A stretch of DNA of 64,000 bases, from contig NZ_QPER01000001.1 of the NCBI RefSeq assembly GCF_009455635.1, forward strand, positions 2,232,001 to 2,296,000, written 5' to 3'. Position numbers and translations under genes: made by a program. Below are positions 18,358 to 28,861 of this stretch, in pieces. The notes beneath the pieces are model-generated. The model ran no database searches. It was given only the letters and a program-made list of their open reading frames with translations, and was not told the origin of the DNA. How positions within the stretch are numbered: position 1 is the first letter of the stretch; every line of letters begins with the position of its first letter. Source of the stretch: Paraburkholderia agricolaris. Lineage in GTDB: Bacteria; Pseudomonadota; Gammaproteobacteria; Burkholderiales; Burkholderiaceae.

Positions 18358-19566
18358 ATGGATCGACTGATTTCGCAACCGAGACATGCAAAAATCAATA
18401 ACACGGACAGTCGACGTAAGCGCTTGTACGATCTGCTGCAGGAAAATCCGCACGTGGATCCTTATCCTGAAGGATGGTTTGTTATTGCTTTTTCCGAAAA
18501 AGTCAGTACCGACCGACTTATGTCCAGGAAATTTTTTGGCGAAGATGTCGTGATTTACCGCCATCCGGAAACGCGGAAAGTTATTGTTACCCAAGCGCAC
18601 TGCCCACATCTGGGGGCGCACTTCGACAGTTACCGAAACGGCGGTTGCCTGGAAAATGGCGTTATTACCTGCCCATATCATCACCTGAAGTTCGATCCCC
18701 AAAGACAGGCGGATCGCTGCGCCGAACATCCGCCGGGGCGCTTCGATCTGAAAATTTACCCGACGATCGAATACCACGGCTTCGTGCTCGCTCTGCGGCA
18801 GCGCGACGGCGCAACGGCTCCATTGCCCGTGCCGGATCTCGCGTTTGCGGAGGTAGACGAAGATGCATTCCTCTACGACGTCCAATCAGTCGGGGTCTTT
18901 CAGGGCGACATGCTCGTTCCGTTAATGGCGAATTCGGATTACATGCACTTCCAGACCGTGCATGGCACCCCGGAGCCCGTCAGCGACCACGACTTCAAGG
19001 TGGCCGATGACGGTCAGTCGTGTTTCTTCAGTTTTGAGATTCCGTTGCGCAATGTCGGGAAGGTGGACCCTCAATATCCGCGCGCCGGCAACTGGCGCCG
19101 GTTGCGCCGGTTTCTTGCCCAACCGTCTGTCACCAGGAAGTTGCCCGAGGTGCTCACGCACGTTACTGCGGCAGGGATTGGCCCCGGGCTCGCCAAGAGT
19201 CGCTGGTGGGAGCCGCAGTTCGGGATCGATCTCCTTTCCTGGCTATACGTCACGCCCATTGACCCCTACACCTATGAACTCTTCATGTGCCATGGGGCAC
19301 GCACAATCAAAACGTTCAATTCACGGCCGGTGCAGACCATTCTCAACGCGCTTGGCTTGCAGGCGCACATGCTGGCCAATCATCTGTACGTAGGGCAGGA
19401 GGATCCGCCGTTCTATACGGCGGACAAGATCCGCTTGTTCAATCCGGCGCTGCGGGGCAAAGACAAACTCGTCGAGCGCTATACCGGCTGGTGGAAGTCG
19501 ACGTTCTTTACACCAGGGTACCAGGCGATGGTCGACGGCTACGACCTGGATTTCACCCGCCCGTGA
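18358..19566 (+). CDS. Rieske non-heme iron oxygenase, alpha-type
   Basis: A 402-residue oxygenase. The Rieske 2Fe-2S ligands are in HCPHLGAHFDS and, about 17 residues on, CPYHHLKF. The catalytic iron site is DYMHFQTVH, fitting the D-x2-H-x4-H facial triad. The CPHLGA form is closer to KshA/Neverland-type steroid oxygenases than to ring-hydroxylating dioxygenases. The C-terminal third includes membrane-peripheral aromatic segments. No reductase or ferredoxin is encoded nearby, so electrons must come from elsewhere. First gene of the cluster opposite lysR; its stop is 37 bases before the flavoprotein gene. Confidence 0.88.
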   Translation: MDRLISQPRHAKINNTDSRRKRLYDLLQENPHVDPYPEGWFVIAFSEKVSTDRLMSRKFFGEDVVIYRHPETRKVIVTQAHCPHLGAHFDSYRNGGCLENGVITCPYHHLKFDPQRQADRCAEHPPGRFDLKIYPTIEYHGFVLALRQRDGATAPLPVPDLAFAEVDEDAFLYDVQSVGVFQGDMLVPLMANSDYMHFQTVHGTPEPVSDHDFKVADDGQSCFFSFEIPLRNVGKVDPQYPRAGNWRRLRRFLAQPSVTRKLPEVLTHVTAAGIGPGLAKSRWWEPQFGIDLLSWLYVTPIDPYTYELFMCHGARTIKTFNSRPVQTILNALGLQAHMLANHLYVGQEDPPFYTADKIRLFNPALRGKDKLVERYTGWWKSTFFTPGYQAMVDGYDLDFTRP

Positions 19567-19603
19567 AACGGCAACACATACGCGTATGACGAGGGGAAAA
19601 CAC

Positions 19604-21310
19604 ATGAATTGGACCGAAAGCCACGATGTGGTTGTTGTCGGCTCGGGAAATGGCGGTCTGACTGCCGCACTCTGCCTGTACGAGATGGGGATCAAGGACG
19701 TGCTGGTCATCGAATCGTCCGATCAGGTGGGAGGCACCAGCGCACTGAGCGGCGGTGGCGTCTGGGTTCCAGGTAATCCGTATGCCGAGGCCGAAGGGAT
19801 TAAGGACAGCTACGACGATGCGCGTGCGTACGTGCTGGCAACGGACCCGGACGGTGTCGTACCGGTCGAGATGATCGAAACCTACCTGCGAAACGCGCCG
19901 AAGATGCTACGTTTTCTGCATGCCCGTACGCGTGTCCGGTATCGCTCTCTCGCGCATTACCCCGACTATTTCTCTACGCTGCCCGGTTCACGTCCTGGGC
20001 ATCGATCGATTGAGCCGGAGCCGATGAACATATCCGTGCTCCGCGGCGGTGGGCGATATTTGCGGGACCATCATCCGATCCTGAAGATGCTGGGCCGCGT
20101 GCCGATGACGCAGACCGAGGCGCACGTATTCAACGTTCAGACGCCAGGTTGGCGCTGGCTTGCCGCGAAGCTTCTGGCACAGTACTTTTTCGATCTTCCG
20201 CAACGATTGCGAACTCACCGCTCGCGACGGGCCACATGTGGGAGCGCGGGCGTGGCGCGCCTTCTCTGGTCGATGGACGAGCGTGGTATGTCTCTTGACC
20301 GAAACACAGAGATGGTCGATCTGGTGACCGAGAAGGGTACGGTGCAGGGCATTGTCGTCAATACGAACGGCCGTCAACGGGCCATTCAATGCCGGCGCGG
20401 CATCATCCTGGCGTCGGGGGGCTTCGAACAGAACCAGCGCATGCGGGAAACTTACCTTCCTGCACCCACGCACGCGAGCTGGACGACGACGCATAAAGGC
20501 AACCACGGCAAGCCGATTGAGATTGCGCAGCGCCATGGTGCGCGCCTGACCCGCATGAGCGGAGCATGGTGGGTACCGACATTTCGTGTTCCTGGGATTC
20601 CTTATCCTTATCCATCGATCATGGAGAAGTCGTATCCGGGCAGCATCGTCGTGGACAAGCGCGGCAAGCGCGTCGCTAACGAATCGATGAACTACCAGAT
20701 GTACGTACGGGAATGCCACCGTCTTCATCAGTCGGGGATCGACACCAGCGACCTGTGGATCATCTTCGATGCCGATTTCCGCAGAAAGTACATCGTCAGC
20801 CCAATTCTGACCTCGAAGCTCATGCCGGATCGGCGCATACCGAAGGCCTATTTCGACGAAACCTTCCTCACGAAGGCGGATACGCTGGATGCACTCGCGC
20901 GTAAGGTCGGCATCGATATCTCAGGACTGTCGGATACCGTCGAACGCTTCAACCGCTTTGCGTCCAACGGCAAAGACGAGGAGTTTGGCCGGGGCGACAG
21001 CGAATACGACCGCTACTACGCGGATCCGTCGGTCAAGCCCAATCCGTGTCTCGCGCCGATCCATCAGGGTCCGTTCTATGCGGTGAGGATCTACCTGGGC
21101 GAGTTCGGAACCAACGGCGGTCTGGATATCGACCCCAATGGGCAGGTACGGGACGAACAGGGCCATCCCATACCGGGTCTCTATGCGACAGGCAACTGCG
21201 CTGCTGCGATCCTGCCCGCGTATCCGGGACCGGGTTCAACGCTGGGGCCGGCCATGACGTTCGCGTATCAGGCGGCGAAACACCTTTCGGGCACGACGCT
21301 CGTCGAATGA
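19604..21310 (+). CDS. FAD-dependent oxidoreductase, 3-ketosteroid dehydrogenase-like
   Basis: A 568-residue flavoprotein of the fumarate reductase/3-ketosteroid-delta1-dehydrogenase group. The N-terminal dinucleotide site is VVVVGSGNGGLTAALCLYEMG and the KstD-like SSDQVGGTSALSGGGVWVPGN block follows. The C-terminus has GLYATGNCAAAILPAYPGPGSTLGPAMTFAY, the typical cap and second FAD segment of this family. It would desaturate a cyclic ketone or a related ring. ATG at 19604 has GAGGGG upstream; the next gene is a second Rieske enzyme. Confidence 0.85.
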   Translation: MNWTESHDVVVVGSGNGGLTAALCLYEMGIKDVLVIESSDQVGGTSALSGGGVWVPGNPYAEAEGIKDSYDDARAYVLATDPDGVVPVEMIETYLRNAPKMLRFLHARTRVRYRSLAHYPDYFSTLPGSRPGHRSIEPEPMNISVLRGGGRYLRDHHPILKMLGRVPMTQTEAHVFNVQTPGWRWLAAKLLAQYFFDLPQRLRTHRSRRATCGSAGVARLLWSMDERGMSLDRNTEMVDLVTEKGTVQGIVVNTNGRQRAIQCRRGIILASGGFEQNQRMRETYLPAPTHASWTTTHKGNHGKPIEIAQRHGARLTRMSGAWWVPTFRVPGIPYPYPSIMEKSYPGSIVVDKRGKRVANESMNYQMYVRECHRLHQSGIDTSDLWIIFDADFRRKYIVSPILTSKLMPDRRIPKAYFDETFLTKADTLDALARKVGIDISGLSDTVERFNRFASNGKDEEFGRGDSEYDRYYADPSVKPNPCLAPIHQGPFYAVRIYLGEFGTNGGLDIDPNGQVRDEQGHPIPGLYATGNCAAAILPAYPGPGSTLGPAMTFAYQAAKHLSGTTLVE

Positions 21311-21437
21311 CTGGACCAATTGCTAATGAAAAAGGACAGGGTATTCGTGCGGATTTCCTGCACGGGTCACGACGGGGCTGCACAGATTACGACAACCCAT
21401 AGCGTATTAAATAAGCAAAGCTTGAGCGAGGTAATTG

Positions 21438-22469
21438 ATGGCGTTGGCGAATGAATGTCAGGGTACCGGGAACAACACCGAACTTCAAACGCATCGGTCT
21501 AGATATGGCCTTGCGGTGCCCTATGGCTGGTTTTGCGTGCTGCTGTCGGAGGAGCTGGAGAACGGAACCGTCACTTCGGTGCGCCGCTTCGGACGCGAGT
21601 GGGTAATTTTCCGGGACGATGAGGGCAACGTCGGCATGTTTGAACCACATTGCCCACATCTCGGTGCTCATCTGGCAATTGGCGGCAAGATAGAAGGCGG
21701 GTTGCTCCGTTGTCCATTCCACAATTGGGGCTTTGACCATCAAGGTTACTGCCGCAATATCCCTTATGCGAGTGCGCTGCCCGGTAAGCTCATACGTGAG
21801 CCGGCCTTGAAAGGATTGCCGGTCGTGGAAATGAACCGGATGATATGGGCCTGGTATCACCCGAACGGCGACCGTCCATTGTGGGAAATCACGTCGGTTC
21901 CAGAGGCGATTGATGACAACTGGCGCTCAAGACACAGTCAGTTGTTCGAGATCAGGACCGTCCCACAGGAGATCGCAGAGAACAGCGTGGATACCGTTCA
22001 CCTGAAATATGTGCACGGACAAGCGGCATCGTTGGATATCAACTCGACGTACGACGGCCAGCTTCGTACGACGGCTATCGAGGGGCCGATGACACTGACC
22101 GATGCGAACGGTGACAAGGTCGATTGCCTCTTCTCTGTGCATTTCGAACAGATAGGCCCTGGATTACAGGTTGTTCGCATGGAGCGTCACGTGAAATTGA
22201 TTATGTTAATCACGATCACCCCTGCGGAAGCCGAAATGACGCGATTACGCTTTACGTTCCTCCATCCGGATTACCAGCACGACACCGTTCGGCAGGCGAT
22301 GCTCGAGGATCTCATCGAGGAACAGATTGGATGGTGCGGTCCGTATGCCGGTGTACTGGCCGACCTGCCAATCTGGGATAACAAAATCTATTTGCGCACG
22401 CCTCTTTTATGCGACGGCGACGGGAAGATCATGGAATTCCGTCGTTGGTTCGCGCAATTCTACGCCTGA
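21438..22469 (+). CDS. Rieske non-heme iron oxygenase, KshA/Neverland-like
   Basis: A 343-residue oxygenase with Rieske ligands in HCPHLGAHLAIGG and CPFHNWGF, and a facial triad in DTVHLKYVH. The motif CPHLGA(H/N)LAxGG with CPFHxW is characteristic of the Neverland/DAF-36 (cholesterol desaturase) and KshA (9-alpha-hydroxylase) branches. It is shorter than the first Rieske protein here and not a recent duplicate. ATG at 21438 is used; TTG at 21435 is just upstream. Last gene of the cluster. Steroid or triterpenoid substrates are inferred only. Confidence 0.85.
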   Translation: MALANECQGTGNNTELQTHRSRYGLAVPYGWFCVLLSEELENGTVTSVRRFGREWVIFRDDEGNVGMFEPHCPHLGAHLAIGGKIEGGLLRCPFHNWGFDHQGYCRNIPYASALPGKLIREPALKGLPVVEMNRMIWAWYHPNGDRPLWEITSVPEAIDDNWRSRHSQLFEIRTVPQEIAENSVDTVHLKYVHGQAASLDINSTYDGQLRTTAIEGPMTLTDANGDKVDCLFSVHFEQIGPGLQVVRMERHVKLIMLITITPAEAEMTRLRFTFLHPDYQHDTVRQAMLEDLIEEQIGWCGPYAGVLADLPIWDNKIYLRTPLLCDGDGKIMEFRRWFAQFYA

Positions 22470-22603
22470 CGATCCTTTCGCTGGAGTGCGGATGTGTAGC
22501 CGTGACCGGGTACTGACCTTGAAGTGTTGACCTACCATCGGCCCAGGTTGACATCCGTGCCTGGTTGGACGGCCGATGAAAATCGCAGGTGCTTTTGTGT
22601 GCT

Positions 22604-24410
22604 TCATTTGTGCTCCCTGGCGAGCCATGCTCGCCAGCCGCCAAACTCCGTGATATCGGCCCCGGATTCCAGTCCATATGACTCGCACACGAACCCTGTC
22701 ACCCACTCGCCATTTGATAGTTCAATCTTCCCCAGCGCAAGCGGAGAAGGAATGGTCGTGATGAACGAACCTAATTCCAGGCTGGGCATTTCCCAGACCT
22801 CAATCGCGATCGCCGTGCCGCCGTCTGACACTCGCCGCATTCCAGGGCGTCTTGTGCTATCCGGTGCGGCCGCCAGCGCAGACAACCGATAATGCGGCGC
22901 AGTTTGCGTGGCCTCCACGAGGCGTGCGCCACGGCATACCAGGTCACGATTGAGCGGCAAACCCTGCATATGCGCGCCGCACACCGCGACCTTCACGCGA
23001 TCGTTATTCGCCTGATGCCTATCGTTCGTATCGGATTTGCCACCGCCGACACATTCAATTCCGCTCATTCGTTGCAACGTGTCCGCCACGCTTAGCAGAT
23101 ATTGATCCGTGAACGCGCGGCCGAACACCGTGACGCCCCATGGCAGACCATTCGCCATGAACGCGGTCGGCGTCGCGACGGCGGCATAGTCGAGCAGATT
23201 CATGAAGTTCGTGTAGTAGCCGAGTAACGAGTTTGGCCGGATCGGATCGCGTTCAAGCTCCGCCAGCGTAACGGAGCCGCGGATACGTCGGCGTGAGAAC
23301 AAAGTCGAGTGGTTCAAGCGCCGCGTCGCAGATCGCCTTCAATGCCTGCAGGCGATATTGCGCACGAAAGAGTTCGACGGCGGTGGACCCCGGCGCCTTC
23401 GCCAGCACGTCGCGAATAACCGGCAATACGGCCTCCGGGTTCGCTTCCAGCAACTCGTCCACGACGCTGTAGCGCTCCGCGACCCAAGGGCCTTCGTAAA
23501 GCAGGTTTGCCGCTTCGACGAACGGCGCGAAGTCGATTTCGACGGCTTCGCCGCCCGCCGCTTCGAGCATCGCACGAGCCTTCGCAAACAACGCCGGGCT
23601 TTCCGCGCAGCCCGCGAATTCGAGTTGCGACGGCACGCCGAACCGGAATGTAGCGAGCCTGCCGAACGCGCGTGCGTCGTTCCATTGCGGGTTCTTGCGG
23701 CTGTATGCATCGCGGGGATCGACTTGGGCGGTCAGTGCGAGCAGTTCGCTGGCTTCTCGCGCGGTTGCGGTGAAGTACGTCGCGCAATCGAGCGTGCGGC
23801 AGGCCGGCACTACACCGGCGGTCGATAGCAGGCCTTTGCTCGCCTTGAGTCCAACGAGGTTGTTCAAGCCTGCCGGCACACGGCCCGAACCTGCGGTATC
23901 GGTGCCGAGCGCGAAGCTCGCGACGCCCAGTGCGACGGCTAGCGACGACCCCGCACTCGAGCCGCCCGATGGATAGTCAGGGTGCACGCTGTTACGGCAC
24001 TTGCCGTACGGTGAACGCGTGCCGTTCAGACCGGTGGCGAACTGATCGAGATTGGTCTTGCCGAGCGGCACGGCGCCTAGCGCGATCAACCGGGCGACGA
24101 GTGTCGCCGACTCGGCCGGCGTATAGGCGAAGGCGGGGCACGCGGCCGTTGTCGGAACGCCGGCCAGATCGATGTTGTCCTTGATCGCGAACGGAACGCC
24201 ATAAAGCGGCAATGCTTCAATATCCTGTGTTTCGAGCCAATCCAGATACGGCGCGACTTCGGCTTCGCTCAGAAGGTGGATGAACAGATGAAACTCGGGA
24301 TTCAGTGCGGCGGCTTTCGTCAGCAACTCGCCGATCAGCTTGCGCGGCGTATGCGTCCCGGTGCGGTAAGAGGTGCGCAGCGTGGACAGGCGCAGATCGA
24401 ATGAAGACAT
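22604..24410 (-). pseudogene. atzF: Allophanate hydrolase, frameshifted
   Basis: The reading frame of an approximately 600-residue allophanate hydrolase is split. The upstream part (24410 to about 23265) is a full amidase-signature domain with the catalytic Lys in IKDNIDLAGVP and the SGGSSAGSS serine region. The downstream part (about 23270 to 22604) holds ERDPIRPNSLLGYYTNFMNLLD and the C-terminal domain ending in GGWRAWL. The break is at CGTTACG near 23270 (minus strand); removing one T restores RLRTLAELERDPIR. The enzyme would convert allophanate to ammonia and CO2 at the end of the guanidine/urea route. Could be a real mutation or a sequencing error. Confidence 0.85.
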
Positions 24411-24429
24411 CCGTGTTTTCTCCGAATAG

Positions 24430-27400
24430 TCAAAGACGTTTGATGACGGCAACGCGCTGCCCGGCGCGCACCGGCGAACCGGGCGCCACGTGAATCTCGC
24501 TGACCATTCCCGCATACGGTGCGCACACGGAGATCTCCATTTTCATCGACTCGATGATAAGCAGCACGTCGCCTGCTTCGACCCTATCGCCGGGCGACAC
24601 CCGCACTTGCCAGAGGCTGCCGGCAATCTCGCTGTCCACCGCAATTTCACCGTCTTGCAGCGGTGCCAATTCCGCGCTCTCAACGACTGGCGCGTCGAAA
24701 CTCTCATCCGTGGTTCCCCCTTCGCGCCAGCGCTCACGTTCAGCTTGAAACGCGGCTTGCTGGCGCGCGCGGAATTGCTGGATGCCGGCAGATTCACGCG
24801 TGAGAAACGTTTGATAGTCGGTCAGCGACAACTCGGTCTCATCGATCTTCAACGGATAGCGCCCGAGCGGGAAGTCCGCACGGATGCGCAGCAACTCATC
24901 GGCAGGGACTTCATAGAAACGGATCTGATCGAAGAAGCGTAACAGGTACGGCCGCCCCTCGAAATCCGCGACTTCGCGATAGCGATTCCACATCTGCAAT
25001 GTGCGGCCGACGAACTGATAACCGCCTGGCCCCTCCATCCCGTACACGCATAGATACGCGCCGCCGATACCGACCGAGTTCTCCGCCGTCCACGTGCGCG
25101 CCGGGTTGTACTTGGTTGTCACCAGCCGGTGACGAGGATCGAGCGGCGTCGCGACCGGCGCGCCGAGATACACGTCGCCGAGCCCCATCACGAGATAGCT
25201 GGCATCGAAGACGATCTGTTTGACCGCATCGATCGAATCGAGGTCGTTGATGCGGCGGATAAACTCGAGATTGCTCGGACACCAGGGGGCGTCCTTGCGT
25301 ACCGTGGTCATGTATTTGTCGATCGCGAGACGGCACGCGGGATCGTCCCACGACAGCGGCAAATGCACGATCCGCGACGGTACACGCAAGTTCTTCTGCA
25401 ACAGAACGTCCTGCCATGCGCGCTCGACGATCGCGAGCAACTGCGAAAGCGGCAGGCTTTCTGGCTGATAGTGAATCTGCAGCGAGCGGATGCCGGGTGT
25501 CAGATCGATCACGCCGGCAAGCGCCATCGCTTCGAGCGACTGCATCAGCGCGTGACCCCGGAAACGCAAGGCGAGATCGAGCTCCGTCGGGCCGATTTCG
25601 AGCAGCAGATGCGTATCGCCGGAAACCCGCGCGACGAGCCGTTCGCGATCCGCACCGGTTTCGAGGACGATAGGCGAGGTGAGCGCTGCGGTCTTCGTGA
25701 ATGCCGCTTGCGGCTCGAATTCGAGCGTTTGCAATTCACGCAGACGTTGGCGTGCAGCCTCACGCGCGGCGTCGATCTGCACCGGCACGAAGCGCACCTT
25801 GTCGCCGGCCTTCAACTGGCCGATTTGCCAGAGATCTGCCTCGATGATCGTCACCGGACAGACGAAACCGCCAAGGCTCGGACCATCGGGGCCGAGAATC
25901 ACAGGCATGTCGCCGGTGAAATCGACCGCACCGACCGCATAGGGGTTGTCGTGGATGTTCGATGGATGCAGCCCCGCCTCGCCGCCGTCCTCGCGCGACC
26001 ACTCGGGCTTCGGTCCGATCAGACGCACGCCGGTGCGGCTGGAGTTGAAATGGATCTCCCATTCGGTGTCGAAAAACTGCTCGACATAACGCGGGCTGAA
26101 GTACTCCGGCGCGCCATGCGGACCATAGATCACCCGCAGCGTGCGCACGGTTTCCAGCGCGGGAAGGTTAGCGAGTACCGCGCCCGCATGCCCGTCCTGC
26201 AACGGATGAAGATGCAGCACATCGCCCGCACGCAGCGCTCGTCCGCCATGCCCGCCGAACTGGCCTAGCGTGAAGGTGCTGCGGCTGCCGAGATACACCG
26301 CGACGTCGAAGCCGCCGCGCACGCACAGATAGGCCCGAGCGCCCGCGCCGCGAATGGTGCCGAGCGCGAGCGTCGAACCGGCGGCAACCAGGAGGGTCGT
26401 GTTCAACGGCTGTTCGATATCGTCGAGCAGCACGGGCAAATTCGCACCCGTCACGACGACGACCGCGTCCGTGTTAAACCGCAAGGTCGGCCCACTCATC
26501 GTAATTTCGAGCGCGGCAGCGTCGGCGCCGTTGCCAAGCAGACGGTTGCCGAGCCGCAGCGCACGGTCGTCCATCGGACCGGATGGCGGAATGCCGACCG
26601 CCCAATAGCCGAGACGGCCGGGATGATCCTGCACGGTTGTCTGCGTGCCGGCGCTGATGACTTCGAGCGTGCTCGCCCGATACTTCAGACCTTCGAGGCA
26701 GCGCGTCCACGGCTCGCCGGACGCAAACGGATGATCGTCGAGGATCTGCCGCAGATAGTCGCGGTTCGTCTCCACGCCATAGAGGCGCGTCTTCTGCAAC
26801 GCGTCAGCGAGCGCGAGGCGTGCCGCGTCGCGCGTTGGCGACCACGCAATCACCTTGGCAAGCATCGGGTCGAAGTAGGGCGGTACTTCGCAGCCGGCCT
26901 CGATCCACGTATCGATGCGCAGCGCGCGGCCGTCGGCGGGCGGAAACGCGACATCGGTCAGCAAGCCCGGGCTCGGCTTGAAGTCACGGCCCGGGTCCTC
27001 GGCATAGAGCCGTGCCTGAATCGCGTGCCCCTGTGGCTTCAAACCCGCGGCGAGTTCCTCCAACGGCGCGAGCGTGCCCGCCGCCAGTTCGATCATCCAG
27101 CGCACCAGATCCACGCCCCAGACCTGCTCGGTGACGCCGTGTTCGACTTGCAGACGCGTGTTCACCTCGAGGAAATAAAACTGCTGCGCGGCGCTGTCGT
27201 AGACGAATTCGACCGTGCCGGCGGAACGGTAACTGACCGCTTTCGCGAGCTTCACCGCGGCGTCGCACAAGGCGGCCGACATGCCGTCCGGCAGATTAGG
27301 CGCGGGCGTTTCTTCGAGCACCTTCTGGTTGCGCCGTTGCACCGAACAGTCGCGCACGCCGAGGGCGATCGCGTCGCCGCGGCCGTCGCCGAATACCTGC

Positions 27401-28029
27401 ACTTCCAGATGCCGCGCCCGTTCGATGTACTTTTCGAGGAACACGCCTGCATCGCTGAAGTTGTTCTGGCCAAGGCGCTTGACTACCTCGAAATACGCAC
27501 GCAGTTCGTCGACGTTCCAGCACACCCGCATGCCGATGCCGCCGCCGCCCGCCGTGCTTTTCAGCATCACGGGGTAGCCGATCGCCGCGGCCGCTGCCAG
27601 TGCGGCGGCGAGATCGTCCAGCAAGCCCGTGCCATTGAGCATCGGCACACCCTGGTCCGCGGCGATCCCACGGGCCGTGTGCTTCAGGCCAAACGCCCGC
27701 AACTGGTCTGGCGTCGGTCCGATGAACTCGATGCCCGCCGCCTGGCACGCTTCGCCAAAGGCCGCATTCTCGGACAGGAACCCGTAGCCCGGATGGATTG
27801 CCTGGACGTTTTCGCGGCGGGCGATCTCGAGGATCTTTCCCGTGTCGAGGTAGGTGGCGGAGGCCGGACCGTCGCCGAGACCGTGCGCGATAGGCGCCTC
27901 GCTCACATGGAGGCTCGCACGATCCGCTTCCGCGTAGACGGCGACGCCTGTTACATCGAGTTCACGCAGCGTTCTGAGGATGCGGCACGCAATGGCACCA
28001 CGATTGGCGATCAGGATTTTCTCGAACAT
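24430..28029 (-). CDS. Urea/guanidine carboxylase, biotin-dependent
   Basis: A 1199-residue multidomain carboxylase. In order: biotin carboxylase (KILIANRGAIACRILRTLRELD; ATP-grasp GGGGIGMRV), the KipA/KipI-like carboxyltransferase halves (IVGIPP-type GYWAVGIPPSGPMDD; GDVYLGAPVATPLDPRHRL) and a C-terminal biotinyl domain with ESMKMEI, the biotin Lys near 1163. It carboxylates urea or guanidine. Enzymes under a guanidine riboswitch with DUF1989 partners, as here, have been shown to prefer guanidine, so the urea name is probably historical. Start ATG at 28029. The gene is followed 20 bases later by the allophanate hydrolase. Confidence 0.93.
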   Translation of the reverse strand: MFEKILIANRGAIACRILRTLRELDVTGVAVYAEADRASLHVSEAPIAHGLGDGPASATYLDTGKILEIARRENVQAIHPGYGFLSENAAFGEACQAAGIEFIGPTPDQLRAFGLKHTARGIAADQGVPMLNGTGLLDDLAAALAAAAAIGYPVMLKSTAGGGGIGMRVCWNVDELRAYFEVVKRLGQNNFSDAGVFLEKYIERARHLEVQVFGDGRGDAIALGVRDCSVQRRNQKVLEETPAPNLPDGMSAALCDAAVKLAKAVSYRSAGTVEFVYDSAAQQFYFLEVNTRLQVEHGVTEQVWGVDLVRWMIELAAGTLAPLEELAAGLKPQGHAIQARLYAEDPGRDFKPSPGLLTDVAFPPADGRALRIDTWIEAGCEVPPYFDPMLAKVIAWSPTRDAARLALADALQKTRLYGVETNRDYLRQILDDHPFASGEPWTRCLEGLKYRASTLEVISAGTQTTVQDHPGRLGYWAVGIPPSGPMDDRALRLGNRLLGNGADAAALEITMSGPTLRFNTDAVVVVTGANLPVLLDDIEQPLNTTLLVAAGSTLALGTIRGAGARAYLCVRGGFDVAVYLGSRSTFTLGQFGGHGGRALRAGDVLHLHPLQDGHAGAVLANLPALETVRTLRVIYGPHGAPEYFSPRYVEQFFDTEWEIHFNSSRTGVRLIGPKPEWSREDGGEAGLHPSNIHDNPYAVGAVDFTGDMPVILGPDGPSLGGFVCPVTIIEADLWQIGQLKAGDKVRFVPVQIDAAREAARQRLRELQTLEFEPQAAFTKTAALTSPIVLETGADRERLVARVSGDTHLLLEIGPTELDLALRFRGHALMQSLEAMALAGVIDLTPGIRSLQIHYQPESLPLSQLLAIVERAWQDVLLQKNLRVPSRIVHLPLSWDDPACRLAIDKYMTTVRKDAPWCPSNLEFIRRINDLDSIDAVKQIVFDASYLVMGLGDVYLGAPVATPLDPRHRLVTTKYNPARTWTAENSVGIGGAYLCVYGMEGPGGYQFVGRTLQMWNRYREVADFEGRPYLLRFFDQIRFYEVPADELLRIRADFPLGRYPLKIDETELSLTDYQTFLTRESAGIQQFRARQQAAFQAERERWREGGTTDESFDAPVVESAELAPLQDGEIAVDSEIAGSLWQVRVSPGDRVEAGDVLLIIESMKMEISVCAPYAGMVSEIHVAPGSPVRAGQRVAVIKRL

Positions 28030-28204
28030 GAGAGGGGACTGGATTCATGGGCGGGTCGTCCCGCCACGTGGGAATTGCATGCCGCGGTCGTCCGCGGCAG
28101 AGGCCCATGTCAGCGATTTGCGTGGGTCAGTTGTTCGCGCGTGCGGGTGCCATGTCGTCCGGCGCGAACCAGCATGACGAAATAAAGCCAGTTGCGGATA
28201 CGCT

Positions 28205-28846
28205 TCAGTTCCATATCAGCAACTCCGCGGGTGTCGGGTTATAGGCGTTGCACGGATTGTTCAACTGCGGGCAGTTGGAGATCAGCACGATCACGTCCAT
28301 TTCCGCGCGCAATTCGACATACTTGCCCGGCGCCGAGATGCCGTCTTCGAATGTAAGACCGCCTTCGGACGTCACGGGCACGTTCATGAAGAAGTTGATA
28401 TTCGCGCCGATATCGCGCTTCGACAAACGTCCGTCGTGCGCGCAGGCACGCAGGTAATTGTCGCGGCAGCTATGCATGTAGCGCTTTTCCAGTGCGTAGC
28501 GAACCGTGTTGCTTTCCTGTGCGCAGGCGCCGCCGAGCGTATCGTGGCGGCCGCAGGTGTCGGCGACGATCGTCAGCATCGGATTGCCAAGGTTCGAATA
28601 CAGCACGGTCCCGGTCGTCAGATACAGGTTTTTCTGCCGGCGCAGCGTGCGTTGCGGGTCGAAACGCTCGCGCGGATCTGCAAGACTGTAGAACAGCGTA
28701 TCGACGGCCTGATTGCCTTCCAGGTCGAGAATGCGCAGCGTCTGCCCGGTTTTCAGTTCGTGAAGCCACGGTTCACCGGCCGCGAGTGTCTCGCGAAAGA
28801 CCGCATGTTCGGGGCGTTTGTCGCTGACGGTAAGCGTTGTTGTCAT
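28205..28846 (-). CDS. DUF1989 protein, carboxyguanidine deiminase subunit
   Basis: A 213-residue DUF1989 protein, formerly urea-amidolyase-associated protein 2. The metal-site motif is [17 protein letters not shown] and a further conserved block is [23 protein letters not shown]. Together with the neighbouring paralogue it matches the heteromeric carboxyguanidine deiminase that turns carboxyguanidine into allophanate and ammonia. Its start lies 16 bases after the stop of the paralogue. The 175-base gap after it holds no gene. Confidence 0.9.
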   Translation of the reverse strand: MTTTLTVSDKRPEHAVFRETLAAGEPWLHELKTGQTLRILDLEGNQAVDTLFYSLADPRERFDPQRTLRRQKNLYLTTGTVLYSNLGNPMLTIVADTCGRHDTLGGACAQESNTVRYALEKRYMHSCRDNYLRACAHDGRLSKRDIGANINFFMNVPVTSEGGLTFEDGISAPGKYVELRAEMDVIVLISNCPQLNNPCNAYNPTPAELLIWN

Positions 28847-28861
28847 GGTGTCAGGCTCCGC

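Noticed and set aside
22470..22603. Terminator shared by the convergent Rieske and allophanate hydrolase genes
   Set aside because: No stem followed by a T tract could be found on either strand.
26623..28185. Plus-strand frame of 520 codons opposite the carboxylase
   Set aside because: Antisense shadow of a conserved biotin carboxylase domain.
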